Shown here piece by piece: positions 1 through 16,439 of a stretch of DNA of 64,000 nucleotides (positions are counted from its first letter, which is position 1; each line of letters starts with the position of its first letter). Source of the DNA: Wuchereria bancrofti (taxonomy: Eukaryota; Nematoda; Chromadorea; Rhabditida; Onchocercidae). The notes under the pieces are model-generated. The model had not been told where the DNA came from. It did not search any database and worked only from the letters and a program-made list of their open reading frames with translations. A program made the translations under genes and the position numbers. The stretch is from NCBI GenBank assembly GCA_005281725.1, contig SSBO01000001.1, positions 6,184,399-6,248,398 on the forward strand, given 5' to 3'.

Positions 1-3000
1 GAAGATTATTTACCCAGGACAAATGAATTAATTCCTAAATTTAAAAAGCCTTATATTTAGCTGTCTTTAAAAATAATACCGAATTGTGTCTGATATCCTA
101 AAAATATTAAAAAAAAGTTCCTTAATTTCTTATACACCTTTTAATAGATAGAAACTAGTGTGAAGTTATGCTGGTTTACTTATAATTACAATAATTCCAA
201 CTTAGTGAAAAAAAAATTTTACGTGCGCGATTATTAATGTTATTTTATTTCCAATATTTCCTGTTAAAATATGCTTCTCAAAAGAAATTCACCTGACATT
301 AAATGTATCATCTTTAATGTCTTCATACCACGTTTTGGTTTTCCCGAGCTCTCACTACGATACGCCAAAATTCGATGTTAATAGGAAAGATAGTTCAAAT
401 AGTACCATGATGTGAAATCAACAACACTGATTGAAAACAGATCGTCAATAATGGATTTGACGTTATTATATGCCAGTTGAGTGTTATCATAAAAAATATA
501 ATCATTGCTAATGTTGTTGTGTTCTCTTTATTGTTTCAAATAACTGTTTTGATTGACCATTTCATTAAATTGTTTTTTTGAATGAGGAATTGAGTCAAAA
601 CTTGGTTCATATTATTGTTCTTCGCTCAATCCAATACAAATATTTACCAGGAAGAGAGAGTAAATCAAATGAACGGAAAGTAAATCACAAAAACTTATAA
701 AATTCAATTTTCTATTAATGCTGTTATTAGCGTTGTCGTTGTTGTTGCTGTTGTTGTTGTTATTGTTGTCGCTATGCTCGTATTTTTGTTGTTGTTGTTT
801 CTATCATTTCCTCCTCGCCTATTTGATTTTCAGCATTTGGGCAACCTTAGACTTATAGTTGCGAGTAATAATAATTGGTCATATCCATGGTTCTTTGCAA
901 GTTGCTTTAATAGTTCTTATTCTCTTTCCTCCGTAGAAGGATTAGTGCCAACTTCGTTTTTGATTTCTTTGTTACCAAACAATCGTCTCATAAAGATTTC
1001 CCTTTTCATCTGAAAATAATTTATGAAAATTTGAGGGGAAGGCAATTATTAGAAACGAAATAGTACAATTTTATGAGATGTCTCGTGTAATTTTTTATCA
1101 AGACTGTTATCTGTCAATTTTTTCTTTCGTGCTATCAGTCTTATGTATTTTAGTTTTGGTGATGAAAGGCGAATGGTGAAGTTTGATTTAACAAGACGCT
1201 CAACATATTATTAATCGTGGTTATTTAAGAAACTTCGATATAAGGACTTTGCATGATTGCATTTCAGTAGCTGAAAATAGCTTGCTACACTGTGATGCAC
1301 CACTGGTTTTTCAGTTGATGGAGAATTGTTGAATCTGTCTTCTGAAACTGTGTCAGCAAGAATAGATAAAATGGATTTCGATTATCAAAGAGATTTACGA
1401 TATTTAGAAACTTGCTATCTTCCTTCATCCTTTACTTTAGAGCTGTGAGAATGAAAATGAACTAAGTTTTTCAATCGCAGTTCCGGACGAAAATTTTTTT
1501 ACCGATGATATCGAAACGCAAGAGCTCGTTTGATTGTGTTTCAAAGCCAAATAGAGCTCAACCAATGAATTCAACAACATCGAATCGTTTTCACATCTAC
1601 AAAGTTTCTCACGGTTTTGAATAATCAACTTTAAATTTCCTTGACTTTCCTCTCTTACTTCGTCACTTCAACTTTTTGATTTCACTTCATTCATTTTATT
1701 TTTAAACTCGAAATGGCTCAACGACTGAAAGGAAGGAAGAGAGAAGAGCTTTTAAAAAGGACTCTTTGAAATGGAAAATCACAGGAATACGAATCTTTCA
1801 CTAATTCATCATAAATACAGCAATTCTCAATGTAGTTGTAAGCCACCTAATTTTGCTATAATGGTTCCACTTCCAGTTCTTTTTGTTGCATTGATAAGGT
1901 TATTCAATACGGCGGAATTGGCTACTAAAATATTCTAACTTGTTGATGGAGCATTCTTCGTTCACAAGTGCAATATTGAATATCATTACGCTTGCATTAT
2001 TTTCCATATCTAAATGTGAAATCTGATGCTATTGAAATTGTGCTACTACTACTACAAACACATCAGTTTTAGTTTTATTTTTCGAACCTGGGATCATTTT
2101 AGAGTCAATATCTATGTTCGTATCAGTGAAATTTTCTTCAATATTTTAAATTTAAAAGATTCATCAAATTATGACATCGTGTAACTGCTATTATTAACAC
2201 GCTAACAACGTAGTGTTGAACTGAAATTAATTACATTTGCAAGTATTACGTTCTAAGCAAAAAAACAAATTAAAACAAAAAATAAAACCCTTCTATTGTC
2301 GAAGAGGTAGTAAGCACAGACAAATGAAAGCAAAGAAAACGGATGAACAGCATGCTTGCTCTAAGCTTTCCACAGTTGGTTTTTAAAGTGAAAATGATTT
2401 ATCCAATCATGCAAAATATTTTTGTTCTTTTATATCATAAAATATCAAAATTTCCGATCTTTAAATAGTCCTTGTCAAGAAAATGACTCATCTTCGAAAA
2501 AAAACATTGTCTTTTGCGTGATACATAAATTTTTTATTGGTTTTTTCTCAATTATTTCGCTTTCGCTTTTTTATAATTTCATACAAGTTAAAATGAAAAC
2601 ATTAGCCGTGTAATGATATGCAACTTTTCGATTTCTTCAAGCAAAATAAATCTGAAAGTTATTCGATAACGATTTGACTTTACTATGCATTCTCTCCCGA
2701 CAATAAGGGGAATAGCTTTAAAGCGGTATGACGAAATATCCTTAAAATATCTCGATCTACTCGATGTTTATTGCAATTTTTTGATTCACTGATTCCATTA
2801 TTCAGTTTTGCAGATTATTTAAATGATTTTGCTGACCGTTTATATTTTAAAAATATCTCGAGTGCTAAGCATGCACAATTTGTATTTTTCTGCTGAACTT
2901 ATACGTATTTTCTGATTTTGACCATTCTTTTACTCCATATGTACATACTCTTGTAACATCTGAGAAGAAAGTTTAAAGCCCTTAACTTCGGATGGATATA

Positions 3001-5010
3001 TGACTCAATCAAAAGAATGACGGTTACTTCTGTAAAAATTATACATAATTTTTTATTCCTCTGCCTTTCTCATTGCTGCACATATTCTAGTTGTATTTGA
3101 AAAATCGGAAACAGAGGTGGTAATCTGTATTCGTCATAGCGTACCTCTTGATTTATGCCGATTAGGAAATAATGTACTTTCCAATTTGTTTGTTTTCATC
3201 TCTTGATGAACTTTTTACGGTTACTCAAGCGGTTTATCATTATTCAGTTGAATCCAAATGGATCGAAATTGTGCATTTGAACAACTTTTTTTCCGAAGTA
3301 TAATGGAGACTGATTAGTTCATCTACAAAATTTTCGGAAGTGTTAGTAAACTTTCATTTCTTTCCCTATTCTCCTGAGTCCATAATAATTTGCAACGACT
3401 TTTCGAATTCTAGCAATTCGATCGTAAGTTACAACTGAACAGTTCAAGAATATTAACTTTTGATAGTGAGTTGATAGTAATAGTAAAAATTCCAAAAAAA
3501 GCTTAGCAAATTTTAATAATATTTACATTTTTCTAATCGTAATAGTAAGTTGGGATAGTTAATTAAGTAAAATAATTAAAAGAGATGACAATAGCTCCTT
3601 GTTTTCTAATTTTTATTACTAAATTCATAACAGTTAAAAGGGTTTGAAGAGAGAAGCGTAGAGTTTATGCTGTAATTATTTGAAGGCTTGAAAATAGGAC
3701 TGAAAGTAAAGGTGAGGAGACTAAATCTCTTGAGAAGTCTTGGCCGAAATAATTTGGAAAAAGACAACTAGCCAACAGGATCTAATCTAGTGTAAACATT
3801 TAACGTTGGAATGTAATTATTGAGGTATCACAAAACAGTTCTCATAAGTGGTGTTGTCGGGAAAGTTTATTTAGTAGTATGTGTTTTCGTTATTTCTACA
3901 ATGTCGCAATAGCTTTATTGTTTTTACATGGTATTGTACAATATCTTGTTTGGACAATAACAGGAAAGAAATGAACAAAGTGAATATTAAATTGTATCAA
4001 CTGTCCACTGAATGTTCGCTAGTTATCGTACTTTCAGCTGGCTGCTTCACTACTATTTCTTGAAAGTGAATCGTGCGTGCGAGATGAATCGAATCGAAGC
4101 TTGAAATACCTAAAAACTGAGCCAAGATGGCGGTTTTAATTCTTTGTATAGCGGCGGGCAATGTTTAACAACAAAGCACATAATCACGGTGATTAAAGGG
4201 CGTCATGATTGCCGGATGATCTTGCTCTTGATATAATACGAGTTGGTTTTTGATATCTTATTAATTGCTCATAAGAGCGACTGGAAGACCTCTACAATAT
4301 TTCGACATTGCAAGTGTAGATTTGGTTTAGAACAGAAAAGGTTAGTTGAACTAAGAGCCAAAAATTCTTTAACAATCGAATGTAAGTTTGGTTGTGAACT
4401 GAAGATCTTAACAGTAAAATTGAGAGCAATTTTAAACATATTAAGCAGTGAACGTATTCTTTGTTAACAAACTGTAACACTCCAGCCAATGTAGAAAATT
4501 TACCTACAACAGGTAAGCTCACAACAATTAGAAGATAAGTGTTGGATAAATGATTGCATAATGGAATATAAAATTGAAGTAGATTTATATTTGTCCAAGA
4601 AACAATCAAGCAAGACAATTTTTAGTCTTATGGATTTGATACGAAATTATTTCAACATTTATAAATTTATTTTGGTCTTCCCGACAGGTACAACTGCACG
4701 ACAGGTACTGACCTGTTTATGAGAACTCACAGCGCCAGTTATTTAACACTTACATCAAACCATCCTCTGGTTAAGCTATGAGAAATCATATGTTCGGTAC
4801 TGATAAAAAAATCCTTTGATTTTGTAATTTGTGGTATCTTTTTGAAATGTCTGAATTTCAAATATTTGTTATAACAAGCATATCGGCAGTTATTTGGGAC
4901 TTTGCACCGTCTTGAAGCATTTTGGTTTTTTGCAAAATCAGCAGCAGTATTTTTTGCTCAGGTTTATGAAACAGCAGGGCAAATATTAAACCATTTGACA
5001 GCACGTGAAT
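1..5010. other. intergenic, no supported gene
   Basis: AT-rich sequence without an open frame that reads like a conserved protein. It holds a GTT microsatellite near 719-805 and an imperfect duplication of about 66 bp at 4315-4446, where the TGTAGATTTGG start recurs as TGTAAGTTTGG. An open stretch near 4880-5053 (plus) overlaps the possible first exon listed at 5011 in another frame and cannot be interpreted on its own. Confidence 0.5.
719..805. repeat. GTT/CAA trinucleotide microsatellite
   Basis: An interrupted run of GTT, GCT and GTC triplets, visible directly in the sequence. It gives a short Leu/Phe-rich open frame on the plus strand that I regard as a by-product. Confidence 0.85.
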
Positions 5011-7088
5011 ATGAATGCGATGAACTACATCAAAGAACTGAAAAGTGCTAGACTGTCGGGCAAGATAGACATAAGAATGAAAATAGCGCGAATGGTTCAG
5101 AAATCACGAATAAGCGCTACGTGTAAGTTTTTTTAAAATCAGCTATCATGAAAACGATTTCAAATCTAAGTATTTTAACTAAAAACTGTCTTCCGCAATT
5201 AAGATTAAATGAGCTATTAAAGACGAATTAATTATAATTGTTCTTACTATTGACATCGTCACCGTCATTATTCATTATTGACATAATTGCGATCATAGCT
5301 ACAGTCGTTTATTCAATAATAATCTACCTCATAATTATCATAATTTCCGTTGTCATTACTTATCGCCATTGTCATTATCCTCATTATCACCATAATCTCC
5401 AGCACTCTCATCATCCTCACTGTCTTCATCGCCATCATCCCCGCCATCTTCACCATCGTCATCCCCATCATCACCGTCCTCATTACCATCATCATCTTCA
5501 TCATCGCCATTTTCATTGTCATCTCCATCACCACCATCTTCATCGTTATCTCCATCATCATTATCCTCATCGTCATCCACACCATCATCATCCACATTAT
5601 CATCATTACCACCCTTATCGTTATCTCCATCATCATTCTCATCATCCCCATCATCACCATCCTCATTGCCATTATCGTCTTCGTCATCGCCATTTTCATT
5701 GTCACCCTCATCATCATCCTTATCGTTATCCACATCGCCATGCTCATCGTCATTATCACCATCCTCATCATCCACATCATCATCCTCATCGTCATCCCCA
5801 TCATCACCTTCCTCATTGTCATTATCGTTTTTGTTACTTTCAATCCCGTCATCGCTATCATTATCATCATCGTCATCTCCATCATTATCATCACCATCCC
5901 CACTATCTTCATCATCATTCTTATCACTACAGTCGTTTCCACCATCATCGTTATCAGCACTATCATCACTATCATCATCCTGCACACAATCGTCGCGATT
6001 ATCATCCGCATTACCGCCCTCACCTTCGTTACCATCACCATCGTCATCCCCATCATCATCTACATCCTCATCCCCATCATCATCTGCATCGTCATCCCCA
6101 TCATCACCATCCTCATCCCCGTCATCATATGCATCGTCATCCCCATCATCACCATCCTCATCCCCATCATCATCTGCATCGTCATCCCCATCATCACCAT
6201 CCTCATCCCCGTCATCATATGCATCGTCATCCCCATCATCACCATCCTCATCCCCATCATCATCTGCATCGTCATCCCCATCATCACCATCCTCATCCCC
6301 ATCATCATCTGCATCGTCATCCCCATCATCACCATCCTCATCCCCGTCATCATATGCATCGTCATCCCCATCATCACCGTCCTCATTGTCATCATCGTTT
6401 TTGTCACTTTCATCCCCGTCATCGCTATCATTATCATCATCGTCATCTCCATCATTATCATCACCATCCCTATTATCTTCATCACCATTTCCATCACTAC
6501 AATCATTTCCACCATCATCGTTATCAGCACTATCATCATCATCACTACCACCATCCCCACTATCATCCTGCACACAATCATCGCGATTATCATCCGCATT
6601 ATCGCCCTCACCTTCGTCACCATCACCATCTTCATAATCTGCATCGTCATCCCCATCATCACCACCTTCATTGCCATCATCGTCCTCGTCATCGCCATTT
6701 TCATCGTCATCCCCATTGTCATCATCACCATTCTCATCATCGCCATCATCATCCTCATCGTCATCCCCATCATCACCATCCTCATTGCCATCATCGTCTT
6801 TGCCATCGTCATCATTATCCCCACCATTATCAGTGTCAGCGCTGCCATCATCCTCATATTTATCATTATTATGATTCTCATTATCAGTGTCTTTATCAGC
6901 ATCGCCATAATCCTCTTTGTCTTCATCATCACTGCCATCATCATTATAATCGTAAGACTTATCTTCAGATACCAAATCCGTTGACAGTTTCGCTAAAAAT
7001 ATTATGGTCTCTATTCGAATATTTTGCTTTTCATGAGAAAAAACATGTTAGTAGAAAGTTGGAAGATGTATTTTTCTGTGATATTTGA
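5011..7088 (+). CDS. hypothetical His-rich protein, two-exon model
   Basis: Tentative model join(5011..5122, 5299..7088). The first piece starts with ATG at 5011, reads as a basic, Lys/Arg/Met-rich 37-residue segment (MNAMNYIKEL start) and ends in a canonical GTAAGT donor at 5123. A TTTTTTGCTCAG acceptor-like site lies about 50 nt upstream, suitable for trans-splicing. Joining to an AG at 5297-5298 keeps phase and enters the long plus-strand frame that runs through the triplet repeat. That product would be a hydrophobic Ile-rich segment, then several hundred residues dominated by His with Arg, Pro, Tyr and Leu, then a unique tail of about 50 residues ending at 7088. The repeat is open in five of six frames because of its composition, so the long frame is weak evidence. 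I recognise no family, and both the intron and the strand are inference. Confidence 0.2.
5356..6975 (-). CDS. Asp/Gly/Glu-rich open frame across the repeat
   Basis: A 539-codon frame starting MVSEDKSYDYNDDGSDDEDK and ending near NEDNDNGDK, composed mostly of Asp, Gly, Glu and Asn. It is the only minus frame open over the entire block. The 45-bp units translate here as 15-residue acidic repeats alternating an ADDDG and an AYDDG form. Many substitutions between repeats fall at the base that is the wobble position in this frame (GAT/GAC, GAA/GAG, GGN), but the Ser-rich plus frame shares that wobble base, and A/G changes after C are also expected from CpG decay. There is no signal peptide, no recognisable flanking domain and no family match that I know. 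It could be an exon of an acidic repeat protein or simply repetitive DNA. Confidence 0.2.
   Translation of the reverse strand: MVSEDKSYDYNDDGSDDEDKEDYGDADKDTDNENHNNDKYEDDGSADTDNGGDNDDDGKDDDGNEDGDDGDDDEDDDGDDENGDDDNGDDDENGDDEDDDGNEGGDDGDDDADYEDGDGDEGEGDNADDNRDDCVQDDSGDGGSDDDDSADNDDGGNDCSDGNGDEDNRDGDDNDGDDDDDNDSDDGDESDKNDDDNEDGDDGDDDAYDDGDEDGDDGDDDADDDGDEDGDDGDDDADDDGDEDGDDGDDDAYDDGDEDGDDGDDDADDDGDEDGDDGDDDAYDDGDEDGDDGDDDADDDGDEDVDDDGDDDGDGNEGEGGNADDNRDDCVQDDDSDDSADNDDGGNDCSDKNDDEDSGDGDDNDGDDDDDNDSDDGIESNKNDNDNEEGDDGDDDEDDDVDDEDGDNDDEHGDVDNDKDDDEGDNENGDDEDDNGNEDGDDGDDENDDGDNDKGGNDDNVDDDGVDDDEDNDDGDNDEDGGDGDDNENGDDEDDDGNEDGDDGDDDGEDGGDDGDEDSEDDESAGDYGDNEDNDNGDK
5809..6048. repeat. duplicated segment, left copy
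   Basis: About 240 bp that recurs at 6381-6640. Shared landmarks include TCGTTTTTGT, CACTACA.TC.TTTCC, and the CTGCACACAATC followed by CGCGATTATCATCCGCATTA. The copies differ by scattered substitutions and one 18-bp length difference, all compatible with the triplet period. Confidence 0.85.
6063..6377. repeat. 45-bp tandem array, seven units
   Basis: Seven 45-bp units begin with CATCCTCATCCCC at 6063, 6108, 6153, 6198, 6243, 6288 and 6333. Two unit types occur: one with ATCATCATCTGC (A) and one with GTCATCATATGC (Y). The order is A-Y-A-Y-A-A-Y. Units of one type are essentially identical, so expansion was recent and partly in A-Y pairs of 90 bp. Confidence 0.95.
6381..6640. repeat. duplicated segment, right copy
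   Basis: Second copy of the segment at 5809-6048, placed directly after the 45-bp array. It carries an 18-bp insertion relative to the left copy in the stretch before CTGCACACAATC. Confidence 0.85.
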
Positions 7089-10000
7089 CAAGCTATTAAA
7101 GTATCAAAGCTTCTACGGCATTTGTGAGTGCAGCTTCCTGCTGCAAATGGGAATTTTTATTCATTTCGCCATTTAATTATTGTTACAAGATGAAATTTTT
7201 AAAGTTTTTTTTGTTGAAGTTGTCAAGTGACCATGACAGGATGTAAGCAGATTATGTGTATGCAAGTGGAGAAAATCGATTTTCTCCAATGTCCTTCACA
7301 GAAAATCCTCATGTATGATACAGTTGGATTAATCAAAAAAAAGTTTTTTCAAGAGAAAGGTTAAAGGATGGTTCGAAGTTTAGAGTACAATGAAATCGGG
7401 AAAGATATATGCTTCTATTAAGTATCAGCCTAAAATAGCTTTAATAAAGAAAGAATCTCTGATTGTAAGCCAAATTGCTTTTCATGAAATTTAGGATTGC
7501 ATGGGATGTTCTGGAACTTAGATCAAAAGATGAGAGCAAACAGAGAGTGAATTTTCTAGAGTTAATTGTGCTTCTTGACTTCCTGTGCTTATTATTGTGT
7601 TTAGGAAATAGTCATTCAATAATTTAAATAATTGCTGATAGGTCACTTCGTCAAAATATTTTAGAAATTTTATTTTACAAAATTGTTATACAAGGTAATT
7701 GTGTTCTGATAATATCTTTTGAACTATTTGAAATCCCTACAATTGATTATTTTTCATTTTGAAAGATTCATACCAGTGTCATCTTTGAGTAGCAAAGAAT
7801 AACCGTCACCAACTTGAAATTTCTTGAATATTCCGTCTCCTGAAATAAGAACTAATTTAGCAAAAATGAATAAATTGAAACGCATAATTACCTGAGTAAT
7901 TTGAAATTTACTGCAACGCCCATCTAAAATTTACTTAAATGTTACCATGAACTACTTGGTCATTATCGCTGTACTTTTGGTAGTTTCCTGATTTCTTTCC
8001 TATGGAAATTAGGATGGGCAATAAATGAAAGGAAAAATTTTGTTTTGCTCATCTAGCTAGTGATAAAAAAGCCATTAATGATCAGCGCAACCGATCCATA
8101 TGGTCTCCGTGAAACTAGTCAAAAATAATTTTGTTAGCTACTAAACTTCACTGTTCCTTTTTACACTGTAAATAATGTTCCGCGCAGTACAAAATTTAGT
8201 ACTAAACTTTATTGTTCCTTCTTACCCGAAATATTGCCACATTACATTATGAGTGAAAAAATATATAATATTTTAGTAGTCAGATCTATTATCTTGTAAG
8301 TTATTTTTCGAAAATAAATATTAATCAGATATTTTTCTGGTGATTATGGGACGGATGGCTTTTATTACAATATGAACTTAAAAAATTTTTTAAAAGAAGA
8401 TTTAGCCAATCCATCGTATGTATAAGAATAATTTAAGACAAAAGAAGCAGTCAACCCAATTCTGGAGCTCACATTGCCAACAATTTATATTGAAGAACTC
8501 ATTAAAATAATAGATCCATTCAAAAATACAATGTTTTGATATTTATTTCCATTCCTGCTTATTTCATTTTTTCTTCCAGTGCGCCACCTCACTGCAAATC
8601 CAAAGTAAACTTGGAATTAATTTGCTAAAGTGATATTAAAACCAGTAATTTAGTCTGCTAGAAGTATTCTCAAAGAAATATTTATTCATCTACTACATAG
8701 TAATTTCATATGCTAGCTTCCCAAGATCCATTCAAGGGTCATTTTGACTACAACTCATGAATTACATATGAGATTTATTCACCTAGTTTTTAAATCAGCA
8801 ACTTCTACTGATTTTCTTCTGAAGTAACAAAGATCCGTTCACTTTTATAAGCAATGAAATATCCATTATTTTTTAAGACAAAAATTCATTAAACCTGTGA
8901 TTTCCTCAAAGTTATTGATTGGTTTTGGATAATTCCTTATTTTTTTCTTCTCTCTCTCTCTCCCTCTCTTTATCTGTTAGAACATAGTCCTGCCTTAACA
9001 AAATCACTAAAAAAATCATTTTTGAAGCTTATTTAAGAAAAAATTAATGAACATTAGCTCAGAAAACAGTGTTATCATTTGCATGCTTAAATGTAAATGT
9101 AATCATTTAGGAATTATTCAAATCAAATATTATGCACTCTTAACGTGTGTATGAAATAATTTAGTAGTATTGAATAACCGCACAGTTTTTGAAAAGCAAG
9201 AACCGATTACTTAATCGCTTAAGCAAAGAATCGAAAGACTATTACTTAATACCAGCTATAAATATATAGAAAAGACGACGACCTGATGAAATGGTTATTG
9301 TGATCCATATTACTGTCACAACAAACGGTATTATTTTCATCGTTACCTTCTGAAAATAAAGAAGGAAAAAAACACAATGGTCGTAAGTTTTTTGTTCCCT
9401 CTGAAGTGAAAACTTTGACTTCTAATAAAACAATAATCACATTAGAATATCTCGTTTCGACTAACATGATTGAAATAAATAACAATTTTTTAAACTTAAA
9501 CTTAGATGAATAAAATTATTATCTAATAAAACATACAATGCACAAAACAATGTTTGTGTTACTGATAAGGAAGCAAGCAATGAGTGATAATAACAATCTT
9601 TGATACTTTACTGAATGAGTTACCAAATGTTTGTGAAATCAGTTTGAGGAGATATACTGATAAGGAAAAAAATCATTTGTTTACTGTTTTTCAGGTACTT
9701 CTAGAAAATTTTCGCTATTCTTTTATTTAACTAAAACACTCTCAAATATTATTAAAAAGTCTGATCTAATGGTCTGATAAAAGATAAATTTCAGTCTCTC
9801 TAGCAAGAAGATTCTGAATCCAAAAGCTATTTTACAAATACAAAAATCCTACATATTCTACAAAAAATTTTGTCCATTCATAACAATTATTCAAATTGCT
9901 CGGCATCTCATACGGCAAATGTCATACGTGACTATAACAGTAACAAACGTAGTTATAGTAACATGTTATAGTAATATGAAACCACAGTTAGATGGTTCTG

Positions 10001-11553
10001 ATTAAATTATTTCCTTTTGCTCACTTTCCTTGTTAATGATTATGTTTGGTTTGAATTCTGAATAGTTTGAACAAAGTTGAGTCAATTTTTGCGAAATCTG
10101 TGAAGTTCATGGAAATGTTCACAAACCAATTCTTAGAGATAATTGTTGTTGTTATGCTTGCACAGAAGCAGTACTCTTATATTCAAACTAGCAAGAAAAT
10201 TGCATTTAAATACCCATGTTGTTTAATTTATCATTTTGAAAAGGCCTTGTTAGAAGATCCAAGCTTATCCATTTCAAATTCATTTCATTTATAGGTAGGG
10301 TAGTGTTGAGGACATAAATGCTCGCATCATTCAAACAAATTTGATCAGTATCTCAGATTCCACAGGTTTTCTTCTTGGGTTTACTCGGTTATTATGTCCA
10401 AACTTCGATCAAGTTTCGCGACCAGGCTTTCAAGAAGTGAATGTATTATACTGGTATTACTTTAAAGACTACTAGAGTGCAGACGATCGTTGCTTTTACT
10501 GTTTATTTTGAAATACTTATAGTAAATACTTACTCGGAATAGTTACTATAATGCTGAGTTCGGAATACTTACTATAATTCTGATGTTTACTTCGGAGCAG
10601 TTCACATATGAAATATAAATATCACCGAAATGCAGTTATCACTGCAGGATAAAAAATAATCTCAACCTATCAAAGTGCCTTTGTTGCACTCCAAATCAGC
10701 ATGACAAGGAAGTTCTTACAGTTGCTGCCCAAAGCTTGCCTCCAACCCTAACCACATCCTTCAACCCGCTGATCTTATGATCATTTCATAAATGCTAGAA
10801 TGAAATTTCAGGAGTTTAGACGTTATTAACCAAAACCATAATACATTTTCTGACAGTTAAGGCTCATGTGCGACGGCTAAAAATATCGCCTGCTAGGGAA
10901 AACAGTGGTAACTTGACTTCCGTTCTAGCTCCAGGTCGGTTATCATAGAAACATGATTACACTTCAAGGAAATCCCAACAAGTTATTCCAAGTTGAACGT
11001 GAAAGGACCAACGTCTATTTTTAAGGATAAATAAGTTACTTAAATTGGAACTATGCATTTAATCATAAAACATAATCGTTGTACTTCCTTTATGGTCTGT
11101 TTATTGTGTATGTGAACTTACTTTTCAACAAAAATTTTGGTTTGTACTGTAAGTGTAAGACAAATTAAATTAAATTCAATGAATCAACTACAGTTAAACC
11201 TTATAAAAAATCCATATATATATCTTCTATGTAAACAGCACGATTATATTGCAGAAGTGCTGATTCTACATCTTCATCATAATAATTCAATTACAAATTT
11301 TACCTATAGGATATGATGTATTTTATGTCGATGTTGAAAAAAATATAAACTATGTACGTAACTTATATACGTAAATTTAAACTATATATAAACTATGTAC
11401 GTAAATAGTAACTTAAATTATCTCATGTTTATATTCGTAGAAAGTTGAAAACACTTTCGAACAGATCACTGGACTTTAATATGCTGTAAACTGAATAAAA
11501 AATGATTTTTTTTAATACGAATAACCACCATTAACGTATAAGGTATAGGTTTT
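7089..11553. other. intergenic, no supported gene
   Basis: AT-rich. It contains a CT microsatellite near 8948-8975, an approximate 61-bp duplication (ACTAAACTT.A.TGTTCCTT at about 8141 and 8202), an approximate 37-bp duplication at 10536-10590, and a 43-bp-spaced direct repeat TATAAACTATGTACGTAA at 11344 and 11387. A GC-richer island at 10680-10960 has an exon-like segment on each strand: minus near 10780-10700, ending in a GTAAGA donor, and plus 10857-10948, following TTTTCTGACAG. I cannot assign either. Confidence 0.5.
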
Positions 11554-16326
<4,773 letters not shown>

Positions 16327-16415
16327 ATTTTCAACTTAAATTTCTGGAATAAGCATGTTGAGCATCACACAAAACCAACTCACTACTGTGTCCTCCTGCA
16401 ATAAGGAAGGTGAAC

Positions 16416-16439
16416 TTTCTTCACCGGAATAGCTACCAT
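16416..16439 (-). other. duplicate of WDR48 first coding exon
   Basis: A 19-bp block (16416-16434) is identical to 16303-16321 inside WDR48 exon 1. On the minus strand it gives ATG at 16439 followed by VAIPVKK, against MTAIPVKKKVQ in exon 1. AAA|GTTCAC could act as a phase-0 donor that splices in frame to exon 2 at 16169. An AG lies 4 nt upstream of the ATG. It may be an alternative trans-spliced first exon or a decaying copy. Confidence 0.55.

Larger units (their letters stand above)
5340..6960. repeat. degenerate ATC-type triplet-repeat block
   Basis: About 1.6 kb made almost entirely of the triplets ATC, GTC, ATT, CTC, TTC, CCC and ACC on the plus strand. The three plus frames read His-rich, Ile/Val-rich and Ser/Pro-rich. 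Two minus frames read Asp/Gly/Glu-rich and Met-rich, and the remaining minus frame is full of TGA. The block contains a 45-bp tandem array at 6063-6377 and two copies of a longer segment on either side of it. Motifs such as the one ending ATCGCCATTTTCATTG recur near 5500, 5690 and 6695, so the block grew by several rounds of duplication. Confidence 0.95.

Noticed and set aside
4292..4618. 108-codon minus frame
   Set aside because: Composition and lack of splice context look like AT-rich noise; it overlaps a short duplication.
5238..7088. Long open frames in all three plus frames and two minus frames as five genes
   Set aside because: ATC-type repeats contain no stop codons in five of six frames, so length alone is expected from composition. 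Only two tentative models were kept, at low confidence.
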